Notes under the pieces: generated by a model
The model's database searches: none
What the model was told of the DNA's origin: nothing
Seen by the model: only the letters and a program-made list of their open reading frames with translations
Shown here: piece by piece, positions 19,289 through 28,755 of the stretch
Position numbering within the stretch: position 1 is the first letter of the stretch
Layout of the letters: every line of letters begins with the position of its first letter
Assembly: GCA_945870855.1 (NCBI GenBank)
Contig: CAMBTP010000006.1
Span: 1 to 64,000 of the forward strand
DNA from: Prosthecobacter debontii
GTDB lineage: Bacteria; Verrucomicrobiota; Verrucomicrobiia; Verrucomicrobiales; Akkermansiaceae
Reading direction: 5' to 3'
Length of the DNA: 64,000 bases
Made by a program: the position numbers and the translations under genes

Positions 19289-20612
19289 CGCTTTGAAAGA
19301 ACCATCCAACATTACCGGCAAACACGTCGCCGTCTTCGGAGCTGGGCGCTCCGGGCGTGCCGCCGCCGCGCTTGCTCTGCGCGAAGGCGCCGTCGTGTCG
19401 GTTTGGGATCAGGGTGGTTCTTCTGCCTTCGAGAAAATCCCTTCGGGTGTGGAAATCCATCCCGAGATGAAAATCGAGGATGCCGAAAACTTCTCTGCGG
19501 ATCTCATCGTGATCAGCCCTGGTATCGATACCTACTCGCCGCTTATTGAGGCCTTCGCTGCGAAGGCGAAGATGATCGGCGAGACGGAGTTTGCATCGCA
19601 TTACTACGCGGGCGGCATCATCGGTATCACGGGCACGAACGGCAAGACCACCACCACGGAACTCGTTTCCCGCATCCTTCACGAAGCAGGACTCGGTGGC
19701 ACACCTTGCGGAAACTATGGAGCGCCCTTGTCGGAGATCGTAATTTCTTCCGAGGTGCCAGCCGCCGTCGCGTTGGAGCTTTCCTCCTTTCAGCTTGAGA
19801 CTATCGACGATCTCCGTCCCCGGGTTTCCATCTGGCTGAACTTCGCCCCCGACCACATGGATCGCTATCCAACCGTAGAGGCTTACAAGAACGCCAAGCT
19901 GCGGATTTTCAAAAATCAAACCACAGAAGACACGGTGGTTATGAGATACGGCGAGGAGCTAGGCGAACTCATGCCGAACTTGATCACATTCTCTACGGAA
20001 ACGCGTGAAGCGGATTTCTTTTCCGATGGAATCACGATCATACAGGACGGTAGGATACTTCTCGATCTCGAGGCGGAAACTTCCCTGCGCGGTTTGCACA
20101 ATGCGGAGAACGCGATGGCGGCGATGGCGGCGTGCATGGCCTACGGAATTTCGCCTTCACTCATTCCTACGGCACTACACGGCTACGCACCGCCGCCACA
20201 TCGCTGCGAGTTGATCCGGACTCTCGATGGTGTCGAATACCTCAACGACTCGAAGGCCACGAACCTTCATGCGCTGCAATGCGCACTGCGTTCACAGAAC
20301 CGTCCTGTCGTCTTGATTGCGGGCGGCAAGGACAAGGGGCTCGATTACGCTCCACTGCTTCCCATGCTCGGGCGGCAGGCAATTTCAGCCGTCACGTTCG
20401 GCCAGATCGCGCGTCCTCTTGCGGCACTTTTTAATACCGTTGTGCCGACAACCGCCGTCTCCACCCTCGCGGAAGCGATTGATACGGCGCGCTCCCTTGC
20501 TCCGCGTGGATCGACGGTGCTGCTTTCTCCAGGGACATCCTCATTCGACCAATTCAATGGATACGAGCAACGTGGAGACACCTTCCGCGATCTCGTTCAT
20601 CAACAAAGCTGA
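19281..20612 (+). CDS. murD: UDP-MurNAc-L-alanine--D-glutamate ligase
   Basis: ITGTNGKTTTTELV, ELSSFQLETID, NDSKATNLHA, LLSPGTSSFDQF. Confidence 0.95.
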   Translation: MPNALKEPSNITGKHVAVFGAGRSGRAAAALALREGAVVSVWDQGGSSAFEKIPSGVEIHPEMKIEDAENFSADLIVISPGIDTYSPLIEAFAAKAKMIGETEFASHYYAGGIIGITGTNGKTTTTELVSRILHEAGLGGTPCGNYGAPLSEIVISSEVPAAVALELSSFQLETIDDLRPRVSIWLNFAPDHMDRYPTVEAYKNAKLRIFKNQTTEDTVVMRYGEELGELMPNLITFSTETREADFFSDGITIIQDGRILLDLEAETSLRGLHNAENAMAAMAACMAYGISPSLIPTALHGYAPPPHRCELIRTLDGVEYLNDSKATNLHALQCALRSQNRPVVLIAGGKDKGLDYAPLLPMLGRQAISAVTFGQIARPLAALFNTVVPTTAVSTLAEAIDTARSLAPRGSTVLLSPGTSSFDQFNGYEQRGDTFRDLVHQQS

Positions 20613-20637
20613 ACTCTATTTTATACAACAAATAATC

Positions 20638-21426
20638 ATGAAATACGAACCCATACCCACACGTCGCCAACCTGTCCGCAAAACTATCTACGCGCGCCTT
20701 TTTAACAAGACGACAGCGAAGAAGCAACACGCTGCCGCAGCGCCCACCGCCGATGATATGGAAGAGGGCGGGATCAATATTTCCCGCTCGCTCACGATCA
20801 TCTTCGCGATACACATCGTGGCGATCGGCATGATCTTCATCCACAAGCAGTATCTCTCAGACCGCACCGCTGCACCTAAAAGCTCGGTTGCCGCCGCCGC
20901 TGTTGTGAAAACTCCCGCCATTGCCCAACAGAATAATTATCTCCCGGTGCTTAGTAGCGGCGACAAGCCTTACATGGTCAAGAAGGGCGACAACTACACG
21001 ATCATCGCCGCGAAGCACAGCATCACGGAAAGCGAGTTGCGCGAGATGAACAAAGGCACCGACATCCGTCCGGGAGTCGTGCTCCGCATCCCGCAGGGCA
21101 AACGAATTGTCGCCGAGATGCCGCCCGAGGTTGCCGCCATCCGTGAACATAGAACGACCAGCGACGCCGATCTCGGTCTGGTCGAAATTCTTCCTCCTCT
21201 TAAAACAGAAACCGCACAGCTCATCCGCCCAGCCATCAGCCAAGATCGCGAAGTCATCCCACGTGCGGGACTGGTTGCCAGCGGTCGCACCCACATAGTG
21301 AAGTCAGGCGATAACCTCTGGCGCATCTCGAATAATTATAAAGTCAGCCAGCAGGAATTGATGACCATTAACAACATCACCGATCCATCCAAACTGAAGA
21401 TCGGACAATTGCTTAAGCTTCCTTAA
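20638..21426 (+). CDS. LysM peptidoglycan-binding protein, single TM, two LysM domains
   Basis: YMVKKGDNYTIIAAKHSITESELREMN and HIVKSGDNLWRISNNYKVSQQELMTINNI. Confidence 0.88.
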   Translation: MKYEPIPTRRQPVRKTIYARLFNKTTAKKQHAAAAPTADDMEEGGINISRSLTIIFAIHIVAIGMIFIHKQYLSDRTAAPKSSVAAAAVVKTPAIAQQNNYLPVLSSGDKPYMVKKGDNYTIIAAKHSITESELREMNKGTDIRPGVVLRIPQGKRIVAEMPPEVAAIREHRTTSDADLGLVEILPPLKTETAQLIRPAISQDREVIPRAGLVASGRTHIVKSGDNLWRISNNYKVSQQELMTINNITDPSKLKIGQLLKLP

Positions 21427-21453
21427 TTTTCATGTATCCCTAAGGGAAAATTC

Positions 21454-22620
21454 TTGTTAGATTCCCCGCAAGTGCTACGCCACAGCTCCACACTCTTGAT
21501 CATCGCCGTCGCCCTCCTTTGCGGGCTCGGGCTGGTGATGCTAGCGAGCACCGGCGTATGGGTGCGCGGGATGGAAAATCCCTATCACTTCGTCACTCGG
21601 CAGTCGATCATGGTGGGTATCGGGTTGCTGGCCGCCTTCGGCATGGCGAAAATGCCCAGCGACTGGCTGCGCAAGCTCACGCCCATCGCGTATATAGTTA
21701 GTTGCATCCTGCTCGCCCTTTGTTTCATGCCTGGCATTGGTATCGAGGAATACGGCTCGAAGCGCTGGATCAAGTTTCCGATAGTCAGCCAGTTCCAGCC
21801 TTCCGAGGCGGCGAAAATGGTGGTCGTGGTCGCGCTCGCCCTGTGGTTCACACGCTGGCAGACGGAAGTGCACACTTTTTTGCGCGGCTTTGTTTTTCCA
21901 GGGATCATCATCATTATCCCCATCGGCCTGATCGCGGCGGAAACGGATGTGGGCACCGCTCTCTCGCTCGGCGTTGCGGCTTGTTCGGTGATGTTCTGCG
22001 TCGGCACTCGCCTGATCTATATGATTCCCACCGCCCTTCTCGGAATGGCCGGCGCGGCATGGTTCGTTTACAACAATCCAAACCGCTGGGGCCGTATCGA
22101 GGCATGGCTTGATTTGGAAAACCCTATCCATCAGCTCGACCGCGGCATGCAACAATGGCGCGCCCTTCTCGCGCTCGGCAACGGTGGCCCGTGGGGTGTC
22201 GGACTTGGTAACGGGGTGGAGAAATTCGGCACGCTGACCTTCGCTCACATCGATTTCATCTTCCCCGTAGTCGGCGAGGAACTCGGCTTGCCCGCTACTC
22301 TCGGGGTGGTTGTTTGCTACGTCGTGATTGCCGTCGGCGGTGTAGGCATCGCGTTGCAGGCGCGGCAGATTTTCGAGCGCTGCATCGCCCTCGGCCTCAC
22401 TTGCATGATCGTCGTCCCGGCTATGGTGAACATCGGAGTCACCACCGCCGTCCTTCCCAACGACGGCCTCCCGCTCCCCTTCGTCAGCTACGGCGGCACC
22501 AGCCTGGTCTTCAGCCTCGCTGCCGTTGGCCTGTTGGTAGGAATTCACCGTCGCTCGCAGGTGGCGGTCGCCAAGGCGTATCCGCTTGGTAAGGAAGTTC
22601 GTCTCGCTGTTAGGCTGTGA
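21454..22620 (+). CDS. ftsW: FtsW/RodA/SpoVE-family lipid II polymerase
   Basis: SEDS features KRWIKFP...FQPSEAAKM, PNDGLPLPFVSYGGTSLVF. Confidence 0.92.
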   Translation: MLDSPQVLRHSSTLLIIAVALLCGLGLVMLASTGVWVRGMENPYHFVTRQSIMVGIGLLAAFGMAKMPSDWLRKLTPIAYIVSCILLALCFMPGIGIEEYGSKRWIKFPIVSQFQPSEAAKMVVVVALALWFTRWQTEVHTFLRGFVFPGIIIIIPIGLIAAETDVGTALSLGVAACSVMFCVGTRLIYMIPTALLGMAGAAWFVYNNPNRWGRIEAWLDLENPIHQLDRGMQQWRALLALGNGGPWGVGLGNGVEKFGTLTFAHIDFIFPVVGEELGLPATLGVVVCYVVIAVGGVGIALQARQIFERCIALGLTCMIVVPAMVNIGVTTAVLPNDGLPLPFVSYGGTSLVFSLAAVGLLVGIHRRSQVAVAKAYPLGKEVRLAVRL

Positions 22621-22687
22621 GGTTCTGGATTGCGTCAACCTGCTAGTGTGTTCTGCCTTTAATCGGTAAACAAATAGATTGTTGTAG

Positions 22688-23524
22688 TCAGGCGTCAGCT
22701 GTGACCGCGATGTGATCGATGAGTCGCACTTCGCCGTAAAAAACTGCGCATGCTAGGACGGCAGGTTTTTCGAGACTTTTTGTGGGGGTCAGCGTTTCCG
22801 CATCTACCAGTGAGAGGTAGTCGATCCTTGCGAAGTGCGACTGGCCTATAATTTCCCCAGCGGTGCGCAGAATGGTCGCGGCATCGCTTTCCCCAGCGGC
22901 GGCGAGGAGCGCTCGGCGGATGCGCGGGGCGTCGGCTCGGTGCTCAGGAGTGAGGCGGGCATTTCGGGAGGACATGGCTAGGCCATCGCTTTCGCGCATC
23001 GTTGGGTGGGGGATAATTTCCGTCCGCAGGTCGAGATCCCGCACCATGCGGCGGATCACAGCGAGTTGCTGGAAATCTTTTTCACCGAAGACGGCGGCGT
23101 CGCAGTTTGTGAGGAGAAAAAGTTTTAGAACCACCGTGCAAACTCCATCGAAGTGCCCGGCTCGAGTCGCTCCGCAGAGGTGCTCGGAAAGTGAGTTTTC
23201 GGTTATGGTTATGGAGCGGTCGGGGAAATACATTTCGCCAGCGTCCGGGACGAACACGCCATCGGCTCCACGCGTTTCGCAGACTACGAGATCCGTTTCA
23301 AGCGGGCGGGGATAGGCCGCGAGATCACCGGCTCGATCGAACTGGATGGGGTTCACGAAAAGGGAGACGATCACAATGCCCTTCGCACCCGCTTTTTCTC
23401 GCGCCATCGAGATCAGCGACGCATGTCCCTCGTGAAGCGCCCCCATGGTCGGAACGAGGACAACAGGGCGAGATCCCACATCAAGGCGGGCGCGGAGTTC
23501 AGCTTTTGTTTTGGCGATCCACAT
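22688..23524 (-). CDS. panC: Pantoate--beta-alanine ligase
   Basis: VPTMGALHEGHASLI, SLFVNPIQF, FGEKDFQQLAVIRRMVRDL. Confidence 0.96.
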   Translation of the reverse strand: MWIAKTKAELRARLDVGSRPVVLVPTMGALHEGHASLISMAREKAGAKGIVIVSLFVNPIQFDRAGDLAAYPRPLETDLVVCETRGADGVFVPDAGEMYFPDRSITITENSLSEHLCGATRAGHFDGVCTVVLKLFLLTNCDAAVFGEKDFQQLAVIRRMVRDLDLRTEIIPHPTMRESDGLAMSSRNARLTPEHRADAPRIRRALLAAAGESDAATILRTAGEIIGQSHFARIDYLSLVDAETLTPTKSLEKPAVLACAVFYGEVRLIDHIAVTADA

Positions 23525-23592
23525 GGGCGGGTGATTTTAAAAAGAGTGAAGAGAACCAAGGATAAACGCGGATAAGAAAATGGAGTCAGCGG

Positions 23593-24186
23593 TCATGCGT
23601 TTCTTTCCGAATCCCGAATCCAATTCATAATGCGCATCCCTTGCCGGATGTATTGCAACATGGAAAGCAGGATGAACACCGCAGCAAAGGCACAGGGATA
23701 GGCTGGGGAAAGATCGGTTATTCGCAGCATTACCCAGCCGAGCACGACAAAGAGGAAGAAGGTGCAGACCTTGCCCGTCCAATGCGGCCGAATCTCCACT
23801 TTTTTCCGTGCAGACCACATCACCCGGATACCTGCGAGAATCACAGAATCACGCAGCACAACGAGCACCGCAAACCATAACGGAATTCGACAGTCTTCCA
23901 CACCCCAATCGAAGAACGTGAGGATGAGCAGCGTGCTGAGCATCAGCGCCTTGTCGGCTATGGGATCGAGGAATGCGCCGAGTTCCGATATCTGGTTGAA
24001 ATGCCGCGCGATCAAGCCATCGATCCCGTCGGTAGCCGCCGCAGTGACAAATACCCAGAACGCAGCCCAGCGCAGTGTCTCATCAGGTGTGCCCGCCGCC
24101 GTGCTGAGGCCGTAGGAGATCGCCAAAAAAGCAAACACCGGCACCAGCAAAAGCCGGAGGACAGTGAGTTTAGTGGCAAAGGTCAT
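23593..24186 (-). CDS. pgsA: CDP-alcohol phosphatidyltransferase family protein
   Basis: CDP-OH-P motif TDGIDGLIARHFNQISELGAFLDPIADK. Confidence 0.87.
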   Translation of the reverse strand: MTFATKLTVLRLLLVPVFAFLAISYGLSTAAGTPDETLRWAAFWVFVTAAATDGIDGLIARHFNQISELGAFLDPIADKALMLSTLLILTFFDWGVEDCRIPLWFAVLVVLRDSVILAGIRVMWSARKKVEIRPHWTGKVCTFFLFVVLGWVMLRITDLSPAYPCAFAAVFILLSMLQYIRQGMRIMNWIRDSERNA

Positions 24187-24265
24187 GCCGCTAAATTAGC
24201 AGGTTGATCAGAAATAGGAACGAGGAAAGATATGTGTCCATTCGCAGCTGAAAGCTTACTCGGAC

Positions 24266-24982
24266 CTACCAATTCACGTTCGTGCCGCGTGTATCAACGT
24301 GCGTGAACGAAGAGTAGCTACCGACGCCGCCTTTGAAGAGGCCGCGATCGCGGAGGCTACGAGTCGCAGAAGTGACCTTGCGTGCGGAGGTGTCGAATCG
24401 CACATCGACAGCGACATTTGCCATGTGCCAGGAATGGCTTTTAGCTCCGCCGCAGCGGGCATTGTATGCAGGAGTGCGGTAGGCGGAGACGATCTCCATC
24501 ACAGGAGTCCGCATCTCCGAGGAGATGCGGTCAATGACACGGAGTGTGAAGCCCATGCGCGTCCACCACTCACGAGGCGGCAGTGTGTTCCAAACAGATC
24601 CGTGCTCCTTTGCGTGCGGTGTAATCACATCCTGGGCGCTGATATTGCGCAGTTTCAGTGAATTTAGATAATTTGTATAATCCTTGAGGTTACGACCCTG
24701 TAGCCGGACCCACTCCTCGGGGAAGCCGCCGATGTTCTTGCTTGGCGTGGCGCCCTTGCCGACGCGGGTATCGCTGGAAATCGTATTCACTTTCACCACT
24801 GGCACATCTTTCATACCGCCCCATTTCCACATTGCACTGGCCGTCCCGGTAGAAGCGCAGAGCGCGGCAGTTGCAGCTCCCAGTGTCCCAATCACGTTGC
24901 GGCGGCTGGTCAAAGAATCTGTTAAAGATGGCGTTAAAATTAGGGAGGCAGTTTGGGTGGACTGCTGTTGTGGGTCGGTCAT
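24266..24982 (-). CDS. DUF882/peptidase M15-like protein with putative twin-arginine leader
   Basis: SRRNVIGTLG leader; SAYRTPAYNARCGGAKSHSWHMANVAVDVRF and HVDTRG metal-ligand pattern. Confidence 0.8.
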   Translation of the reverse strand: MTDPQQQSTQTASLILTPSLTDSLTSRRNVIGTLGAATAALCASTGTASAMWKWGGMKDVPVVKVNTISSDTRVGKGATPSKNIGGFPEEWVRLQGRNLKDYTNYLNSLKLRNISAQDVITPHAKEHGSVWNTLPPREWWTRMGFTLRVIDRISSEMRTPVMEIVSAYRTPAYNARCGGAKSHSWHMANVAVDVRFDTSARKVTSATRSLRDRGLFKGGVGSYSSFTHVDTRGTNVNW

Positions 24983-25210
24983 GGGATAAATGGGATCTTA
25001 AATTTTGCGTTAGGGATGGGTATTCAAAGCGGGAAGTGTGCCAGACTGTATCCAGAGCGCTTTCACTTTTTGAAATAAGCCCAGTTACCCAAGCAGCCTC
25101 AGAAATCTCGGCAAGAAAAAAAGGCCGATTTTCATCTAACAGGGCGGAGAGCTCAGGGTTCCTATACTAGGGAAGCACAGTCACAAAACTTTGTCAGAAA
25201 AGAGTTATTG

Positions 25211-25311
25211 AACCGCGAAGGCGCTAAGACGCGAAGCAAATACAATTGGAATTTATGTTTTTGGTTTAATGTAATCTGAGAAAACTTTGCGTCTTAGCGC
25301 CTTCGCGGTTC
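25211..25311. repeat. Perfect 23-bp inverted repeat around an AT-rich spacer
   Basis: GAACCGCGAAGGCGCTAAGACGC (25211-25233) and its exact reverse complement (25289-25311). Confidence 0.9.
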
Positions 25312-25427
25312 CCTATTTCTTGATTCGATGGGAGATCGGTACGGTTCTCTCCCTAGTGTTGGTGCCCTGGCGGAAAGCCATTGAAGGTATGAGAAAGGGG
25401 AGTCTAGCTCTTCCAACTCAGCGGTTT

Positions 25428-27182
25428 CTATTTCGGAACGGGACTGGATTTTCCGTGTGTTCGGAAAATGATCGCCGTCGCGAGGCCGACGAGGGAAAGC
25501 AGGATGATCCCCCAATCGCCGATGAGGGCGTAGAGCGAGAAGCTGGGGCTGACGGGGATGTTGAGTTCTGTTAGAAGGTTGCCACGGGTGAAATGGCTGC
25601 CTTTTTCGCTTGTGAGGATCTGGGGTTTTCCGGTGCGCGGATGGGCGGTGGAGCCGATGGTGTCGATGGCGGCGCTGACTCCGGTGTTCGCGCAGCGGAG
25701 CATGGGGCGGCGTAACTCGATGGCGCGGAAGCGGGCATTGGCGAAATGCTGGGCGGCGGCGGGTGATTCCTTGAACCATCCGTCGTTGGTGAGGTTCACG
25801 ATGATCTGCGGAGTGTTGCGAACGAATTTCCGGGTGAGTCGCGGCACGGTGTCCTCGAAACACACGGCGGGGATGATGCTGATGTCTTTCCCTTTGAGCT
25901 TGTAAGGCAATGGATCGAGTGATGATCCCGAGGTGAACGAGCCGTTGTATTCAGCACCCGCTTGTTGCTCGTAGATTTTTTTCAGCAAGGGGATGCTTTC
26001 CACAAACGGAATAGTCTCGCCGAAGATGACGAGGTGGCGTTTCCGATAGGTGTCGAGATCGCCCTCGGCGTTCTGGATCGCGATGGAGTTGTAAATTTTC
26101 GCATTCTCCTTTTGATAAAGTCCATCTTCGCGAGCTTCGCCTTCGATTTCGACTACGCCGTAGATCAAGTCGAACGTGCCGCCTTTGCGGACGCGTTCAA
26201 TCGTATCGATGTTCTCGCGCCACGAACCCCACTCGCCGGTGTCAGTGCGGATGATGCGGCCGTTCAATGCTGTCTCCGGCCACAGAACCCAATCGGGTGT
26301 GCTTAGCTCAATCTCGCCCTCATCGCTTTTTCCAATGGCGGCCTTGAGTTTTTCCTCGTCGGCTTTCGCGATAGTTTCCAATGCGCCTAGGGTTTCATCC
26401 TCGTAGCCCATGTGGACTTGCTCGGCAGGCCAGAGCACGGTCGCGCCCTCGTGCGGGATGTTGAGCTGGATCAGGAGGCTTTTCAGCGGGATTGATTCCT
26501 TTCCGCTTTCCCCCGCGATACGGAGGAGTCCGTAGGCGATGAGCAGTCCCACGCCGAGGACTGACGCAGTAAAGTCCCAGCGTGGGCGGCGTATGCCATC
26601 GCTTGCCGTTTTTTTCAGGCGGTAAGCGACCTGAACGAGGACACATTGAAAAAACACCAGCATCAGGGACAATCCGGCAACGCCTAACAGATCGGCGGCT
26701 TGTGAGATGACGAGGGTTTCGTGGAAAGCGATGCCAAGTCCGTTCCAGCTGAAGCCGGTGAAAAGCCAACCGCGCAGCCACTCAAGGCCAGCCCAGACGG
26801 TGGCGTGGGTGAAGGCGGTGAACAGGCTGCGGAAGGGGCTTTCGGAAATTTCTTCTGAGCGATTCCAAGGGTTTCCGAGGGTCGCTGCGAATGCTCCGAA
26901 TGCTCCGAAGAACAGCGCAAGGTAACTTGCGAGGACGATGGGGCCGAGCCATGAGACGGTGGACAACCATGAAACCTGGATGCCAAAAGAGATAGCGCCG
27001 ACAAGGTAGCCAATCAGGAAACCTTTCTTCGCGCGGTGCTTTACTTTCAGTGTCCACAGCGCAATGAGCAGCGGGATCAGGCAGAGCCATGCTAGCCCCG
27101 CATAAGAAAATGGCGGCACCAACGCGGCGACCATCAGGCCGGAGAGGACGATGGCGAGGGCTCGGAAAAGTAAGGTGCGCAT
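25428..27182 (-). CDS. lnt: Apolipoprotein N-acyltransferase
   Basis: Multi-TM N-terminus, nitrilase domain WPETALNG, VCFEDTVPRLTRKFV, NLTNDGWFKESPAAAQHFANARFRAIELRRPMLRCANTGVSA. Confidence 0.94.
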   Translation of the reverse strand: MRTLLFRALAIVLSGLMVAALVPPFSYAGLAWLCLIPLLIALWTLKVKHRAKKGFLIGYLVGAISFGIQVSWLSTVSWLGPIVLASYLALFFGAFGAFAATLGNPWNRSEEISESPFRSLFTAFTHATVWAGLEWLRGWLFTGFSWNGLGIAFHETLVISQAADLLGVAGLSLMLVFFQCVLVQVAYRLKKTASDGIRRPRWDFTASVLGVGLLIAYGLLRIAGESGKESIPLKSLLIQLNIPHEGATVLWPAEQVHMGYEDETLGALETIAKADEEKLKAAIGKSDEGEIELSTPDWVLWPETALNGRIIRTDTGEWGSWRENIDTIERVRKGGTFDLIYGVVEIEGEAREDGLYQKENAKIYNSIAIQNAEGDLDTYRKRHLVIFGETIPFVESIPLLKKIYEQQAGAEYNGSFTSGSSLDPLPYKLKGKDISIIPAVCFEDTVPRLTRKFVRNTPQIIVNLTNDGWFKESPAAAQHFANARFRAIELRRPMLRCANTGVSAAIDTIGSTAHPRTGKPQILTSEKGSHFTRGNLLTELNIPVSPSFSLYALIGDWGIILLSLVGLATAIIFRTHGKSSPVPK

Positions 27183-27227
27183 GGGAAAGACTTGGGTTGT
27201 GAAGCCGGTCGGAGACGCGGCTCTCCA

Positions 27228-27968
27228 TCAGAGCTTGGCGGGATTCTCGCCGAGGGCGAGGAGAAGCATGAGCACGCGGAGGGCTTTCTCTATTTTTGAT
27301 TTCCACGGGCGCGTGGGGCGGAGGATGGGCCATCCGTTTTCTTTCGCAAGGGCTTCGAGTTCCGCATTCGGATTCACGACGGTGGCGTTTCCGCAGATCG
27401 AAAGCATCGGGAGATCCGCGGTGCTGTCGGTGTAGCCGTGCGAGTTCACGAGTTTATCTCCGATGAAATACGATGTGGGTAGTAGTTCGCGGAGGCGGGT
27501 GACTTTTCCCCTGCCCTTGTGATTCGTGAGGTCGGGGAAAAGCAGGTTGTTTTCCAAGACGGTGCCGAGGGAGATGTCGAACCCGAGGATGCGGCCGACC
27601 TCCGCCGCGTAGCATTCCGGGCTGGCGGAGCTGAGGACGGTGAGGTGACCCGCGGCCTTGTGCTCCGCGAGGGCGGCCTTGAGCTCAGGGTAAATGGTTG
27701 GCATCAGTTTCGCGGCGAATTCTCGGGAAAGCTCAGCGACGCGATCAGGTGGCATTTTCCAGAGGAAACAATGAAACGCGCGCTTCATGTTCTCCGTTCC
27801 CAGCAGCTTTGCGAAGGGCAGGAAGGCGAGAAATAGCGGCACTGAAAACGCGCGCCATGGCTCCGCGTGGATCACGTGGTGGCGAAAAAGGAGTTGGCAA
27901 TCCCACGCCAGCAGGGTGCCGTCCATATCGAATAGGGCGATGCCGGGCGGTGTTTCAGGTAGGGTCAT
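27228..27968 (-). CDS. HAD-IB family hydrolase (SerB-like)
   Basis: ALFDMDGTLLAWD, LSSASPECYAAEVGRILGFD, YTDSTADLPML. Confidence 0.88.
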   Translation of the reverse strand: MTLPETPPGIALFDMDGTLLAWDCQLLFRHHVIHAEPWRAFSVPLFLAFLPFAKLLGTENMKRAFHCFLWKMPPDRVAELSREFAAKLMPTIYPELKAALAEHKAAGHLTVLSSASPECYAAEVGRILGFDISLGTVLENNLLFPDLTNHKGRGKVTRLRELLPTSYFIGDKLVNSHGYTDSTADLPMLSICGNATVVNPNAELEALAKENGWPILRPTRPWKSKIEKALRVLMLLLALGENPAKL

Positions 27969-28078
27969 TTTGATAAAATGACCCAGGGTGTGGGTCGCTG
28001 AAAGGTGATGGGTAAAATGCTCCGCGTTCACGCCGCGTAAGGATGGGAGCGGATTTCAGATCGGGTTGGGCGCAATGG

Positions 28079-28103
28079 AGGCTCGTTTTGGCAAAACGAG
28101 CCT
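28079..28103 (-). terminator. Palindrome downstream of leuD, possible terminator or REP
   Basis: AGGCTCGTTTTGGCAAAACGAGCCT, near-perfect 25-nt palindrome 13 nt beyond the leuD stop. Confidence 0.5.
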
Positions 28104-28115
28104 ACCATTCCTTGT

Positions 28116-28718
28116 TCACACGTAGTGCAGCGCTTTGGCGCGGTCGTTGATCGCGGCGTCGTTGTCGATGAGTTCCTGGATGGGATCCCAGCGGCCGGAA
28201 ACGAGGGCTTCGCGGGCGGACTCGGGCATTTTCACGGAGAACTCGAGATCACAGCAGGTGCAGACAATCATTTTCTCAAGGTTGATGGTGACTACGGTAT
28301 CCGGCTTTTTCTCGATCGCAGCGCGCAGGGCGGCGATGTCAGCGGCGGAGGCCATCACACAGGGCATGGCGAGGGTGGTGGAGTTGCCGTAGAAAATCTC
28401 CGCAAAGGATTCTGCGATGACCGCGTTGAATCCATATTTGCGCAGCGATTGGGGCGCGTGCTCGCGGGAGGAGCCGCAGCCGAAGTTCACGCCGGCGATG
28501 AGGATCGACGCGTCCTTGAAGCGTTCGTCGTTGAGCGGGTGCTGGGTTTTCTCGCCGGTTTCGGAATCGAAGCGTACATCGTAAAACGCGAACTCGCCGA
28601 GTCCGTCGAAGGTGACGCATTTCATGAAGCGCGCGGGGATGATGCGGTCGGTATCGATGTCCGCGCCGGGGATGAAAACTCCGGTGCCGGTGACTTGTTT
28701 AACGGGTTCGAGGGCCAT
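28116..28718 (-). CDS. leuD: 3-isopropylmalate dehydratase small subunit
   Basis: GADIDTDRIIPARFMK, GVNFGCGSSREHAPQSL. Confidence 0.96.
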   Translation of the reverse strand: MALEPVKQVTGTGVFIPGADIDTDRIIPARFMKCVTFDGLGEFAFYDVRFDSETGEKTQHPLNDERFKDASILIAGVNFGCGSSREHAPQSLRKYGFNAVIAESFAEIFYGNSTTLAMPCVMASAADIAALRAAIEKKPDTVVTINLEKMIVCTCCDLEFSVKMPESAREALVSGRWDPIQELIDNDAAINDRAKALHYV

Positions 28719-28755
28719 GGTAGTGAAATTTTAAACTTTAAACTCTAAATTGGGA

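Noticed and set aside
23551-23580. AACCAAGGATAAACGCGGATAAG resembles a common dispersed intergenic phrase
   Set aside because: Only one short copy seen in the window; not enough to call a repeat.
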